The notes under the pieces were generated by a model. The model saw only the letters and a program-made list of their open reading frames with translations. It ran no database searches and was not told the DNA's origin. From Amycolatopsis regifaucium (GTDB taxonomy: Bacteria > Actinomycetota > Actinomycetes > Mycobacteriales > Pseudonocardiaceae): DNA of 64,000 nucleotides. Location of the stretch: NCBI RefSeq assembly GCF_001613935.1, contig NZ_LQCI01000014.1:193383-257382 (forward strand), given 5' to 3'. Shown here piece after piece: positions 43,558 through 51,875 of this stretch (its first letter is position 1; every line of letters begins with the position of its first letter). The translations under genes and the position numbers were made by a program.

Positions 43558-44322
43558 TCATCGGGTCGCGAGCCGCAGAAGGGCCCAGAGTTGTCCCGCC
43601 ATGTCCTGGTCTCCGCTGACCGTCACCGCCGTCGGACCCGCCCGGCCCCAGAGCCAGCGGTAGATCTTGTCCGGCTGTCCGGTGACCAGATCGTCCGCGC
43701 GCTGGGCATCCTCGGCCGAGCATCGCCAGGCGACCGTTTCCGTCGGCCCGGCTCTGGCGATCCAGTGATGGCCCGCGGTGCGCACGCCGACCGATCCGGT
43801 CTTCGTCCCGGACAGTCCCAGCAACGGCAGCCGCTGGCCGAACCAGAGCGCCAGCGCCTCGTCGATCCCGTCGAGTGCCACGTCCTCGGGGATCTCCGAC
43901 ACTTCCCGCCCGGCCGCGTTCTCCGCGTCGATCCGGTGGATCGTCGCTTCGTGCGCCATCCGCCGCCGCCAGAACCCGTAGCTGCGGTCCGCCGGCCACC
44001 AGGTCGGCGCCGGTTCGTCCGCGTCGTGCGCCGACAGTTCGGCGACGAGTTCGTCCCGGCCCTGGCGGAAGTACTCGTCCAGGGTCTGGCCCGGCCCCGG
44101 TTTGCGCTGCCAGTGCTCGGGACGACGCCCGTCGGTGATCCACCGGCGGGTGACCCGGTACACACTGCCCACGTGCCGGAGCACCTCGCCGAGGGTCCAG
44201 CCGGGGCAGGTCGGGACCGGCGCGTCGGCGGACGCGTTGTGCGCCACCTGGGACATCAGCTCGGTTTCGGCGCCGATCACCGCCAGAAACCTGCCCTGGT
44301 CGATCATGGCCTGCCCGGCCAT
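43558..44322 (-). CDS. Maleylpyruvate isomerase-family (DinB-like, mycothiol-dependent type) protein
   Basis: 254 residues. The N-terminal DinB-like four-helix bundle contains PVPTCPGWTLGEVLRHVGSVYR and FWRRRMAHEATIHRIDAE, whose histidines form the metal site of mycothiol-dependent enzymes (H51-, HExxH-like AHEATIHR). A C-terminal domain with WLWGRAGPTAVTVSGDQ follows, as in MDMPI-C. Mycothiol is the actinobacterial thiol, which fits the host. The substrate is unknown. Confidence 0.85.
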   Translation of the reverse strand: MAGQAMIDQGRFLAVIGAETELMSQVAHNASADAPVPTCPGWTLGEVLRHVGSVYRVTRRWITDGRRPEHWQRKPGPGQTLDEYFRQGRDELVAELSAHDADEPAPTWWPADRSYGFWRRRMAHEATIHRIDAENAAGREVSEIPEDVALDGIDEALALWFGQRLPLLGLSGTKTGSVGVRTAGHHWIARAGPTETVAWRCSAEDAQRADDLVTGQPDKIYRWLWGRAGPTAVTVSGDQDMAGQLWALLRLATR

Positions 44323-44346
44323 CGGCCACCCCCTCTCCGCGGCGCG

Positions 44347-44829
44347 CTAGGCCACATGCGCCGAATCACCCATCGGCAGCCCGTGCACCACCCGCCGGAC
44401 CAGTTCCAGGAACACCGTGGCGGCCTTCGTCAGCTCGTCCGCCAGTTCGACGGTGACCTTGCCCGTGATGCCCGCCTGCGCGGCCGCCCGCGTCCCGGAG
44501 TTGGCCGCGAAGAACGCCGCCCATTCCTTCAGTTCGGGCGCGACCGATTCGAGCAGCACCCAGCCGCTCGTGGGCCGGGCACGGCCCCGGTGCGGACGGC
44601 CCCGGGCCTCCAGGACCGCCGCCGCACCCCGCAGTGCGGCGAGGTACGCGCCGATGAACCGCTCCGCGGGATCGCTCTCCCGCTCTGCTTCGCCAAGGCC
44701 ACGCCTTGCCTGTGCGTACAAGGAGACCGCCGCGGGTGGTGCCGGCGGGCGCAACGACATCGGCAGGGCGGGCTGCGCGGAGCCCCCTGGCCTCTCGGCT
44801 TCGTCAGGGGACACGACCGAAACGGACAT
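44347..44829 (-). CDS. SAV_6107-family HEPN-domain protein
   Basis: 160 residues with GGAGGAGGG before ATG 44829. After a Pro-rich start, the helical HEPN-like domain runs VSLYAQARRGLGEAERESDPAERFIGAYLAALRGAAAVLEARGRP, SGWVLLESVAPELKEWAAFFAA, TVELADELTKAATVFLELVRRVV. Its close relatives are often encoded near DNA polymerase IV genes. A near-perfect LexA box 101 bp upstream implies induction by DNA damage. HEPN domains are often RNases in toxin systems, but the R-x4-6-H motif is not clearly present here, and no partner nucleotidyltransferase is adjacent. Confidence 0.85.
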   Translation of the reverse strand: MSVSVVSPDEAERPGGSAQPALPMSLRPPAPPAAVSLYAQARRGLGEAERESDPAERFIGAYLAALRGAAAVLEARGRPHRGRARPTSGWVLLESVAPELKEWAAFFAANSGTRAAAQAGITGKVTVELADELTKAATVFLELVRRVVHGLPMGDSAHVA

Positions 44830-44929
44830 GACGACCCTCCTCCTGTACGTGAGCGCCGGCCGGTGCCCGGCGCCGAGGCGCTTCCCCCGCCCCCGCGCCG
44901 GGCACCTACCGGTGCGCGCTCACCGGATG

Positions 44930-44945
44930 TCGAACGTCTGTTCGA
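44930..44945. promoter_or_regulatory. LexA box upstream of the HEPN gene
   Basis: TCGAACGTCTGTTCGA is a perfect palindromic SOS box (TCGAAC-N4-GTTCGA), 101 bp upstream of the minus-strand HEPN gene and 121 bp upstream of the plus-strand YbaK gene. The distance and typical promoter placement favour the HEPN gene. Confidence 0.75.
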
Positions 44946-45065
44946 ACAAGTCCAATGTAACCCTGAAGTGCCCCTTTCTTCAACCCCGGCCCCCTCGAAC
45001 CCGTAGCCGGGTGGTCGCCGCATGTGGCGCGGGACACGGGATCGGGCTCGTGATCTCATAGGGTC

Positions 45066-45596
45066 ATGAGCACCATCGACCAGTCCGGCCATCCCTCGGT
45101 CGCCAAGGTCGCGGCCGCGCTCGCCGGGGCGGGTCAGCAGGCCGCCGCGGCCGGGATCCGGATCCTCCCCGCCGAAGTCCGCACGGCCGCGCAAGCCGCC
45201 GAGGCACTCGGCGTCGAGGTCGGCGCGATCGCGAACAGCCTCGTGTTCCGCAGCCGCACCGGCGACACGGTGTCGGCGCTGCTCGCACTGACCTCCGGCG
45301 CGCACCGCGCCGACACCGGGCTGCTGGCCGCGCTGACCGGCGCCGACGAGATCGGCAAGGCGGACGCGGAGTTCGTCCGCGCGCACACCGGGCAGCCGAT
45401 CGGCGGGGTCGCCCCGATCGGTCACCCGAAGGCGTTGACCACCCTCGTCGACACCGCGTTGCGCGCCCACGACGTCGTCTGGGCCGCCGCCGGGCATCCG
45501 AAGTCCGTGTTCCCCACGACGTTCGAGGAACTGCTCGCGCTGACCGGGGGCACTCCCGCGGCCGTCGCGGGCGGCGGGCAGGATGGACGCCCGTGA
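45066..45596 (+). CDS. YbaK/EbsC-type aminoacyl-tRNA deacylase
   Basis: 176 residues. The prolyl-tRNA-editing fold is recognised by AAQAAEALGVEVGAIANSLVFRS, and GVAPIGHPKALTTLVDTALRAHDVVWAAAGHPKSVFPTTFEEL, with the conserved Lys and GxxPxGH loop. It trans-edits mischarged tRNA. Overlaps the next gene by 4 bp (GTGA), so the two are translationally coupled. Confidence 0.92.
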   Translation: MSTIDQSGHPSVAKVAAALAGAGQQAAAAGIRILPAEVRTAAQAAEALGVEVGAIANSLVFRSRTGDTVSALLALTSGAHRADTGLLAALTGADEIGKADAEFVRAHTGQPIGGVAPIGHPKALTTLVDTALRAHDVVWAAAGHPKSVFPTTFEELLALTGGTPAAVAGGGQDGRP

Positions 45597-46156
45597 CCGC
45601 GATGTCCTCGGAATGCACCCGCTATGTCCAGTTGTCCGCGGACGAGTTCCGCGCCCGGCTCCCCGAGGCGCTGACCATCTACGTCAACGCCATGCGCTAC
45701 CCCGAAGGCACGGCGGAGCAACGCGCGCCGATGTGGCTCACGCACGCGCTGCGCGAAGGCTGGCGCTGCATGGCCGCACTCGACGCGGACGGCGTCCTGC
45801 TCGGGATCGCCTACGGCTACAAGGGCCGCGGCGGCCAGTGGTGGCATGAGCAGGTCCGCCATGGTCTGACCCGCCGCGAGGGCCAGGCCGCCGCCGAGCA
45901 CTGGATGTCCGACTACTTCGAGCTCACCGAGATCCACGTCAGCCCCGAAAGCCAGGGGAAGCGGATCGGCGAGGACCTCCTGCGACGGCTGCTCGACGGC
46001 GTGCCCAACGCCCATGTCCTCCTTTCCACGCCGGAAGGCACCAGCCGGGCCTGGAACCTGTACCGGCGCGTCGGGTTCGTCGATGTGCTGCGGGACTACC
46101 ACTTCGCCGGGGATCCGCGGGCGTTCGCGATCCTCGGCCGGACGCTGCCGCTCTAG
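45593..46156 (+). CDS. GNAT-family acetyltransferase (Rv2170-like)
   Basis: 187 residues, GTG start. The N-terminus YVQLSADEFRARLPEALTIYVNAMRYPEGTAEQRAPMW and the motif ELTEIHVSPESQGKRIGEDLLRRLLDGV (acetyl-CoA loop) with RAWNLYRRVGFVDVLRDYHFAGDPRAFAILGRTLPL match a conserved actinobacterial GNAT encoded near metF and the dcw region (Rv2170). Substrate not known from sequence. Confidence 0.88.
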   Translation: MTAMSSECTRYVQLSADEFRARLPEALTIYVNAMRYPEGTAEQRAPMWLTHALREGWRCMAALDADGVLLGIAYGYKGRGGQWWHEQVRHGLTRREGQAAAEHWMSDYFELTEIHVSPESQGKRIGEDLLRRLLDGVPNAHVLLSTPEGTSRAWNLYRRVGFVDVLRDYHFAGDPRAFAILGRTLPL

Positions 46157-47040
46157 CTCGCGGGCCGCAGATAGGCGACGCCGAGCGCGGCGATGAGCAC
46201 CACCGCGCCGCACCAGCCCACGACGCCGAGCCGCTCCCCGAGCACGGCCATGGACAGCAGCGCGGCGGTCAGCGGTTCGAGCAGCGCGGACAACGCGGCC
46301 AGCACGGGATGCGCGCCTTCGAGACCGCGGAAATACGCGGCGTACGCCAGCGCCGTGGGAACGACGCCGAAGTACAAAACGAGCGCGAGAACATCAGCGT
46401 GCGGCGGCACCGCCATCCCGAACCACACCGCGGCGGGGGCGAGTACGGCGCCGCCGATCAGGCAACCGAAAGCCGTGGTGGGCAAGGGATCCAGTCCCTC
46501 GACGCGGGTCGCGGTCACCAGGGTCAACGCGGCGAACCCGGCCGCGGCGAGCAAGGCGAACAGCACTCCGGCGACGTCGACCTTCTCGCCGGGCGTCCAC
46601 TGCAGCAGCGCGAGCCCGGTGAGGGAACCGGCCAGTGACACCAAGGTCCACGTCGCGGGAAGCCGCCGGGACTTGACGACCGTCACGATGGCGAGCAGCA
46701 CCGGCGCGCTGCCGATGGTGGTCATCGTCGCGACGCTCACCGAACTCAGCGAGACAGCGACGAAGTAGCTGGTCTGAAAGAGGGCGAACAGGCCGCCGAC
46801 GGTCAAGAGGCGACGGCGGGCCTCCCGCGTGCGCGGAAGGCCGCGGAGACCGCCGGTGAGCCAGAGGTAGCCGGTGGCGATCACGCCGCCGATCAGCAGC
46901 CGGTACGCGGCGACACCCATCGGATGGAGTCCCGTGCGGGACGCCAGCAGGGATCCGGCGAGGCCACCGGTCCCCCACAGGACACCGGCGAGAACGAGCG
47001 CGGCCGACGATCGGGCGCGCGTGGGTACGGCAACGGACAT
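46153..47040 (-). CDS. EamA-family (DMT) exporter
   Basis: 295 residues with ten hydrophobic segments in two EamA repeats: ALVLAGVLWGTGGLAGSLLASRTGLHPMGVAAYR in the first and VAGVLFALLAAAGFAALTLVTATRVEG in the second, ending LGERLGVVGWCGAVVLIAALGVAYLRP. Typical of metabolite/amino acid exporters. Convergent overlap of 4 bp with the GNAT gene. A possible leaderless 13-codon ORF precedes it. Confidence 0.9.
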   Translation of the reverse strand: MSVAVPTRARSSAALVLAGVLWGTGGLAGSLLASRTGLHPMGVAAYRLLIGGVIATGYLWLTGGLRGLPRTREARRRLLTVGGLFALFQTSYFVAVSLSSVSVATMTTIGSAPVLLAIVTVVKSRRLPATWTLVSLAGSLTGLALLQWTPGEKVDVAGVLFALLAAAGFAALTLVTATRVEGLDPLPTTAFGCLIGGAVLAPAAVWFGMAVPPHADVLALVLYFGVVPTALAYAAYFRGLEGAHPVLAALSALLEPLTAALLSMAVLGERLGVVGWCGAVVLIAALGVAYLRPAS

Positions 47041-47155
47041 GGGGAAACGCTCCTGCGTCTGTGTCTGTCGGAAAGGACGTCGACGACGCGGGGTGCTTCA
47101 GTGCATCACGAAGAGGCCGGGCGGCTGGAACGCCGCGCGGCCGGAGACACCCCGC

Positions 47156-47197
47156 TCAGGAGGCGGGGGGCGGGGTGACGAGGAAGATCCGGTGCAC
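47156..47197 (-). CDS. Possible 13-residue leader peptide before the EamA exporter
   Basis: GTG CAC CGG ATC TTC ... TGA encodes MHRIFLVTPPPAS. A -10-like TACGTT lies about 7 bases upstream of the GTG, which would make the transcript leaderless. Three consecutive prolines are a known ribosome-pausing motif, and a GC-rich stem can form across the stop codon (CCCCGC with GCGGGG). An attenuation role for the exporter is a guess; no homologues could be checked. Confidence 0.3.
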   Translation of the reverse strand: MHRIFLVTPPPAS

Positions 47198-47268
47198 GGG
47201 GTGAACGTATCAAGGCTTGGGTGGCGGCGGCACCTGAATTGCGGCACGGCGGAGGCCCCCTCCGGATG

Positions 47269-47319
47269 CCATGAAAGGTCCTTTCCTTGCAAATTTCGCA
47301 AGGAAAGGACCTTTCATGG
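47269..47319. repeat. Family A inverted repeat
   Basis: Perfect 22-bp arms (47269-47290 and 47298-47319; CCATGAAAGGTCCTTTCC core) around AAATTTC. Near-identical to the copy at 56.5 kb and related to that at 12.9 kb. It lies 20 bp past the stop of the DUF885 gene (minus strand) and likely terminates it. Confidence 0.85.
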
Positions 47320-47339
47320 CACTGCCGGAGGCGAGAAGC

Positions 47340-49025
47340 TCAGTCCAGCGTCGCCAGCATCTCCCGCAGCGTGTCCAGCCCCATCCCGCCGAGCGCCAGC
47401 GCTCGCGTGTGGAACTGCTTGATGTCGAACGCGTCGCCCTGCCGGGCACGGGCCTCGTCGCGCGCGGCGAGCCACAGGCGTTCGCCGAGCTTGTACGACG
47501 GCGCTTGCCCGGGCCAGCCCAGGTAGCGGTCGATCTCGTCGTGCACGTGGGCCGGGTCGGTCACGGTCCGGGTGAGCATGAACTCCAGGCCGAGTTCGGG
47601 CGTCCACCGCTCGCCCTCGTGGAATCCGGTCCCGGCCGGGATCTCCAGCTCCAGGTGCATGCCGATGTCGACGATCACCCGCGCGGCGCGGAACAGCTGC
47701 TCGGACAGCATGCCGAACAGTTCGCCGTCGTCGGCGAGGAATCCGAGGTCCTGCATCAGCCGCTCGGAGTACAGCGCCCAGCCCTCGGCGTGCCCGGAGG
47801 TGAACGCCAGCAGCCGCTGGTACTTGTTGAGCGACTTCGACTGGTCGACGGCGGTCGCGATCTGCAGGTGGTGGCCCGGCGCGCCCTCGTGGTAGACGGT
47901 GCTGACCTCGCGCCAGGTGGTGAACTCGTCCCGGCCCTGCGGCAGTGACCACCACATGCGGCCGGGGCGGGAGAAGTCCTCGCTGGGGCCGGTGTAGTAC
48001 GCGCCGACGGTGCCACCGGGCGGGGCGATCTTGCACTCCAGCGCCATCACCCGGTCGGAGATGTCGAAGTGCTTGCCGCGCAACGACTTCAGCGCGTTGT
48101 CCGACAAGTTCTGCATCCAGGCCTGGAATTCCGACCGGCCGCGCACGACGTACTTCGGATCGGCGTCGAGGGCGGTGGCCGCCTCGGCCAGCGTGGCGCC
48201 GAGCTTGATCCGGGCGGCGACCTCGAGCATTTCCGCTTCGATGCGGGTGAACTCGGCCCAGCCCCAGGCGTAGGCCTCGTCCAGGTCGAGCGTGGCGCCG
48301 GTGAACACCCGGGACCACAGTTTGTACACCTCGGCGCCGACGGCGTCCTTGACCGGCGCGAGCGGGGCGAGTTCGGCGCGAAGGAAACCGGCGAACTCCG
48401 CGTACGCCTCCTGTGCGGCGTTCGCGGCCTGGTCGAGTTCGGCGCGAAGCTGGTCGCTCAGGCCCTTCGCGCCCGAAGCCATGGCGCTGAAGAACCCGGT
48501 CTCCTCCTTGAGGCCCGCCCAGGTTTCGGCCTGCTCGGCGACCTTGCCGACCTGCCGCAACGCCGCCACCCGGCCGGCGCCCGCGGCCCCGAGCAGCGAG
48601 GCGCGGATGCCGTCGAGCGCTTCGGGCACCTTCGCCATCCGGACGGCGATGGTCGCCCAGTCCTCCGCGGTGTCGGTGGGCATGAGGTCGAAGACCATGC
48701 GCAGTTCCTGGACGGGGCTTTCCATCACGTTCAGCGCCGCGATGTCGAGACCCGCCTCGTGGATCTCCAGCTGCAACCCGATCCGCTCGGTGAACACCGC
48801 CTTGGCCGCGCGCTCGCCGTCGTCGGCGGGTTCGGCCGCTTCGATGTCGGCCAGCGCGCGGGCGGCGATGGCGGCCCGCGCCGCGTGCCCGGCGGGCGAG
48901 TAGTCGGTCAGCTGGTCGTCGTATCCGGAGATACCGAACGTGGTCGCGGCGACCGGGTCGGCCGCGGCGTACTCGTCGACGTACCGGTCACAGATCTGGT
49001 GCACACTTCGCGCGGTTGAAGCCAT
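47340..49025 (-). CDS. DUF885-family metalloprotein
   Basis: 561 residues from ATG 49025. The family hallmark is the zinc-binding VYHEGAPGHHLQ at about residue 378, with GHAEGWALYSERLMQDLGF and RVIVDIGMHLELEIPAGTGFHEG downstream; together these resemble the thermolysin-like/carboxypeptidase Taq arrangement. The N-terminus has no signal peptide, so it should be cytoplasmic. Probable peptidase; substrate unknown. Confidence 0.88.
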   Translation of the reverse strand: MASTARSVHQICDRYVDEYAAADPVAATTFGISGYDDQLTDYSPAGHAARAAIAARALADIEAAEPADDGERAAKAVFTERIGLQLEIHEAGLDIAALNVMESPVQELRMVFDLMPTDTAEDWATIAVRMAKVPEALDGIRASLLGAAGAGRVAALRQVGKVAEQAETWAGLKEETGFFSAMASGAKGLSDQLRAELDQAANAAQEAYAEFAGFLRAELAPLAPVKDAVGAEVYKLWSRVFTGATLDLDEAYAWGWAEFTRIEAEMLEVAARIKLGATLAEAATALDADPKYVVRGRSEFQAWMQNLSDNALKSLRGKHFDISDRVMALECKIAPPGGTVGAYYTGPSEDFSRPGRMWWSLPQGRDEFTTWREVSTVYHEGAPGHHLQIATAVDQSKSLNKYQRLLAFTSGHAEGWALYSERLMQDLGFLADDGELFGMLSEQLFRAARVIVDIGMHLELEIPAGTGFHEGERWTPELGLEFMLTRTVTDPAHVHDEIDRYLGWPGQAPSYKLGERLWLAARDEARARQGDAFDIKQFHTRALALGGMGLDTLREMLATLD

Positions 49026-49067
49026 GCCCGGCACGCTACCGGGATGCCGGGCTACTTCGGTACGGAG

Positions 49068-49952
49068 TTACGCCCTGGCGGGGACCAGACCGAGCCTGCT
49101 GACCACCTCGCGCGTGGCCTTGGACCGGTTGAACGTGTAGAAGTGCAGGTCGGGGACGCCTTCGGCGATGAGCCGCTCGCAGAGTTCGGTCACCGTGTCG
49201 ATCCCCGCCGCGCGGAAGGCCTTCGGATCGTCGGCCAGCGGTTCGAGCCGGTCCAGCAGCCGCCGCGGCGCGGGGGCGCCGGACAGCTTGATCGTCGTGT
49301 GCAGGGTCCGCAGCGTGGTCAGCGGCATGATGCCGGGGATGACCAGGGCTTCGCAGCCGGTGGCGGCGACCCGGTCCCGCAGGCGGAGGAAGTCTTCGGG
49401 CTCGAAGAACAGCTGCGCGATCGCGAAATCCGCGCCCGCGCGGAGCTTGCGCACGAGGTATTCGGTGTCGGCTTCGAGGTTCGCCGACCGCGGGTGGCCG
49501 TACGGGAACGCCGAGACGCCGACGCAGAAGTCACCGAGCGAACGCACCAGTTCGACGAGTTCCTCGGCGTAGTTGAGCCCCTCCGGATGGGGGACCCAGT
49601 CGCCGTAGACGTCGCCCGGCGGGTCGCCCCGCAGCGCGAGGATGTTCCGCACGCCGACAGCGGCGTACCAGCCGATGACGTTGCGCAGCTCCGCGACCGA
49701 GTGGTTCACGGCGGTGAGGTGCGCCATCGGCACCAGCGTGGTCTCGGTGGCGACGCGGGCGATGCTGCGGATCGTGCCGTCGCGGCTGGACCCGCCGGCG
49801 CCGTAGGTGATCGACATGTACGCCGGGTCCAGTGGCTCGAGTTCCCGGATCGACTTCCACAGCACGGCCTCGTCGGCCGCGTCGCGAGGCGGGAAGAACT
49901 CGATGGAGAACACGGGTCCATCACCCTGCAACCGCTCGACCACCGACGTCAT
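49068..49952 (-). CDS. metF: 5,10-methylenetetrahydrofolate reductase
   Basis: 294 residues. It makes 5-methyltetrahydrofolate for methionine synthesis. Family motifs FSIEFFPPRDAADEAVLW, MSITYGAGGSSRDGT, VPMAHLTAVNHS, NILALRGDPPGD, GVSAFPYGHPRS, ADFAIAQLFFEPEDFLRLRDR and PGIMPLTTLRTL are all present. The flavin-binding TIM barrel is complete. Start ATG 49952. Confidence 0.96.
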   Translation of the reverse strand: MTSVVERLQGDGPVFSIEFFPPRDAADEAVLWKSIRELEPLDPAYMSITYGAGGSSRDGTIRSIARVATETTLVPMAHLTAVNHSVAELRNVIGWYAAVGVRNILALRGDPPGDVYGDWVPHPEGLNYAEELVELVRSLGDFCVGVSAFPYGHPRSANLEADTEYLVRKLRAGADFAIAQLFFEPEDFLRLRDRVAATGCEALVIPGIMPLTTLRTLHTTIKLSGAPAPRRLLDRLEPLADDPKAFRAAGIDTVTELCERLIAEGVPDLHFYTFNRSKATREVVSRLGLVPARA

Positions 49953-50088
49953 ACCGCCATGTTAAGGGGGGAAGTCCGCTGGCTGGGAGTCCCCTCTCAG
50001 GCAGTGGGCATGCGACTTCAGCCACTTTCGCGCGGTTGCCGAGTGGCGCGAGCCTGGGGAGACTCGATGACGAGCACAGGGAGCCGCC

Positions 50089-50775
50089 ATGAGCGCCGAA
50101 ACCGACACCAGCTGGGACGAAGACGTCCGCGTCGCGGTCTACCGCGCGTTCGCCGAGCACGGGAGGCCGCCGACGGCCCCGGAACTGGCCGACGCGGCCC
50201 ATGGGTCGCTGGCGGTGGCGAAGCAGGCGCTGCACCGGCTCGCCGAGCAGCGGCATCTGGTGCTCGACACCCGTGAGCATGTGGCGATGGCGCATCCGTT
50301 CGCGGCGATTCCGCTGGGGTTCTCCGTGATGGGCGAGCGGACGCTGTGGTGGGGCGGCTGCGCGTGGGACTCGTTCGCGATCCCGCAGCTGGTCAAGGCC
50401 GAACCCGAGGTGCTGGTGTCCACGCGCTGCCGCGGCTGCGGTGAACCGCAGGCGTTGCTGGTGAACGACCAGGCCCCGCCGAAGGGTGATCTGGTCGCGC
50501 ACTTCCTGGTGCCGGCGGCGCGGATGTGGGACGACGTCGTGCACACCTGCGGAAACCAGCGGCTGTTCTGCGGCGAGTCCTGTGTGGACGAATGGCTCGC
50601 GGAAACGGGGCAGGACAAGGGTTACGTCATGGATCTGACGACGCTGTGGCGGCTGGCGGCCGGCTGGTACGAAGGCAGGCTCGACCACGGCTACACCCGC
50701 CGGGACCCGGCGGCCGCGGCGGCGTACTTCAAGGAAGCCGGGCTGAGCGGACCGTTTTGGAGCACTGGGGGCTAA
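50089..50775 (+). CDS. Organomercurial lyase (MerB)-like protein
   Basis: 228 residues. An N-terminal helical/winged segment (VRVAVYRAFAEHGRPPTAPELADAAHGSLAVAKQALHRLAEQ) is followed by a MerB-type core: GGCAWDSFAIP holds C91 and D94 in the CxxD arrangement of the MerB active site (C96/D99 in the plasmid enzyme), and HTCGNQRLFCGESCVDEWL offers C154, C161 and C165 as candidates for the second active-site cysteine. There is no merR, merA or mercury transport gene nearby. It may be a MerB relative acting on another substrate; many actinobacterial homologues lack mer neighbours. Confidence 0.7.
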   Translation: MSAETDTSWDEDVRVAVYRAFAEHGRPPTAPELADAAHGSLAVAKQALHRLAEQRHLVLDTREHVAMAHPFAAIPLGFSVMGERTLWWGGCAWDSFAIPQLVKAEPEVLVSTRCRGCGEPQALLVNDQAPPKGDLVAHFLVPAARMWDDVVHTCGNQRLFCGESCVDEWLAETGQDKGYVMDLTTLWRLAAGWYEGRLDHGYTRRDPAAAAAYFKEAGLSGPFWSTGG

Positions 50776-50853
50776 GTCAAACGTGGTCTGACGGTGCCCC
50801 TTGCTGGCAACGAGCCGATCACGCCATAGTTGCCTTACCCCTCACGAGAACCC

Positions 50854-51162
50854 TCAGAGGAGCAAAAAACGCAGTGCGGCGGTGACGACGACGCCGCAGA
50901 GGATCGCGGCGAGCACCGGCACGCGCAGTACGTAGGTCACCGCGATCGCGGCCAGTCCGGCGCAGAGCGTCCAGTCGACCCCGGACCAGGCCGGGCCGGT
51001 CACGTCGGTGAGCACGAGCCCGGCCAGGAGCGCGGGTGCGAGCAGCGCGATGACCCCGGCCAGCCGCGGCGGCAGTTCCCGGTCGCCGAGCAGGACCGGG
51101 CCCGCCGCCTTGAATCCGATGCTGACAGCCGCGACGGCGACGATGGCGATCCAGAGGGTCAT
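50854..51162 (-). CDS. azlD: Branched-chain amino acid exporter subunit AzlD
   Basis: 102 residues with three or four membrane helices (MTLWIAIVAVAAVSIGFKAAGPVLLGDREL, LAGVIALLAPALLAGLVLTD, VLAAILCGVVVTAALRFLLL). The small partner of AzlC; its ATG overlaps the azlC stop by 4 bp. Confidence 0.88.
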   Translation of the reverse strand: MTLWIAIVAVAAVSIGFKAAGPVLLGDRELPPRLAGVIALLAPALLAGLVLTDVTGPAWSGVDWTLCAGLAAIAVTYVLRVPVLAAILCGVVVTAALRFLLL

Positions 51163-51827
51163 CGCCGGGCCCCCAAGCCCACCAGCGCGGCCACCGAAGC
51201 GCCGATCAGCGCGAGTCCCACCGGGACGAACAGCACCAGGACGCCGGCGAGACAGGCGGCGAGCGCCGCCGTCCAGACCGCCTCCCGCGATCGGCGGAGT
51301 TCGTCGATGAGCAGGACCAGGAAGAAGCCGGGGAACACGACGTCGAGACCGAAGCGCGCGACGATGTCCGGCGACGGGGCGGCGAGGACGCCGAGCACGG
51401 TGCCCAGGACCCACGCGGGTAACTGGACGAGCGTGCAGCCGATGAGCTTCTCGCGGTCGAAGCGCCCTCCGCCGAGGTGGGCGGCGACCCAGGAGCCGTC
51501 GACGACGGCCTGGCCCTCCCAGGCCCGGCGCAGGCGCCCGCCGCGCAGGTCCGCGGCGACGGCGGCGCCCATCGGCAGGAAACGGGCGTTGATCAGGGCC
51601 GCGGCGCCGACCGCGACGGCGATGTTGCCGCCGCCCGCGAGCGCGGTGGCCATCGCGAACTGGGCCGAACCGGAGAACACGATGATCGACGCGACGATCG
51701 GGGCGGCGATTCCCCAGGCCAGAGTCTGACTGTAGGCGCCGAAGGTGACACCGAGGACGAAGGTCGCGACACCCAGTCCGAGCCCGACTCGGACGCCGGA
51801 AAGATAGTGCTGCCGGAGCGTGGTCAT
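51159..51827 (-). CDS. azlC: Branched-chain amino acid exporter subunit AzlC
   Basis: 222 residues. AzlC hallmarks: LGVATFVLGVTFGAYSQTLAWG, SIIVFSGSAQFAMATALAGGGN, and AALINARFLPMGAAVAADLRG, across about seven helices. Forms the exporter with AzlD. It is divergent from a CGNR-type DNA-binding gene, its likely regulator, with only 48 bp between the starts. Confidence 0.92.
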   Translation of the reverse strand: MTTLRQHYLSGVRVGLGLGVATFVLGVTFGAYSQTLAWGIAAPIVASIIVFSGSAQFAMATALAGGGNIAVAVGAAALINARFLPMGAAVAADLRGGRLRRAWEGQAVVDGSWVAAHLGGGRFDREKLIGCTLVQLPAWVLGTVLGVLAAPSPDIVARFGLDVVFPGFFLVLLIDELRRSREAVWTAALAACLAGVLVLFVPVGLALIGASVAALVGLGARR

Positions 51828-51875
51828 ACGACCGAGCCTAACAAGCTAAACTGAGTTTGACCATTAGGAGGGCCT

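Noticed and set aside
44931-44950. TGTTCGAACA as a separate palindromic operator
   Set aside because: It overlaps the right half of the SOS box TCGAACGTCTGTTCGA and is better explained by it.
41602-45006. 1134-codon plus-strand ORF
   Set aside because: Spans four well-supported minus-strand genes and the gaps between them; no start signal and shadow composition.
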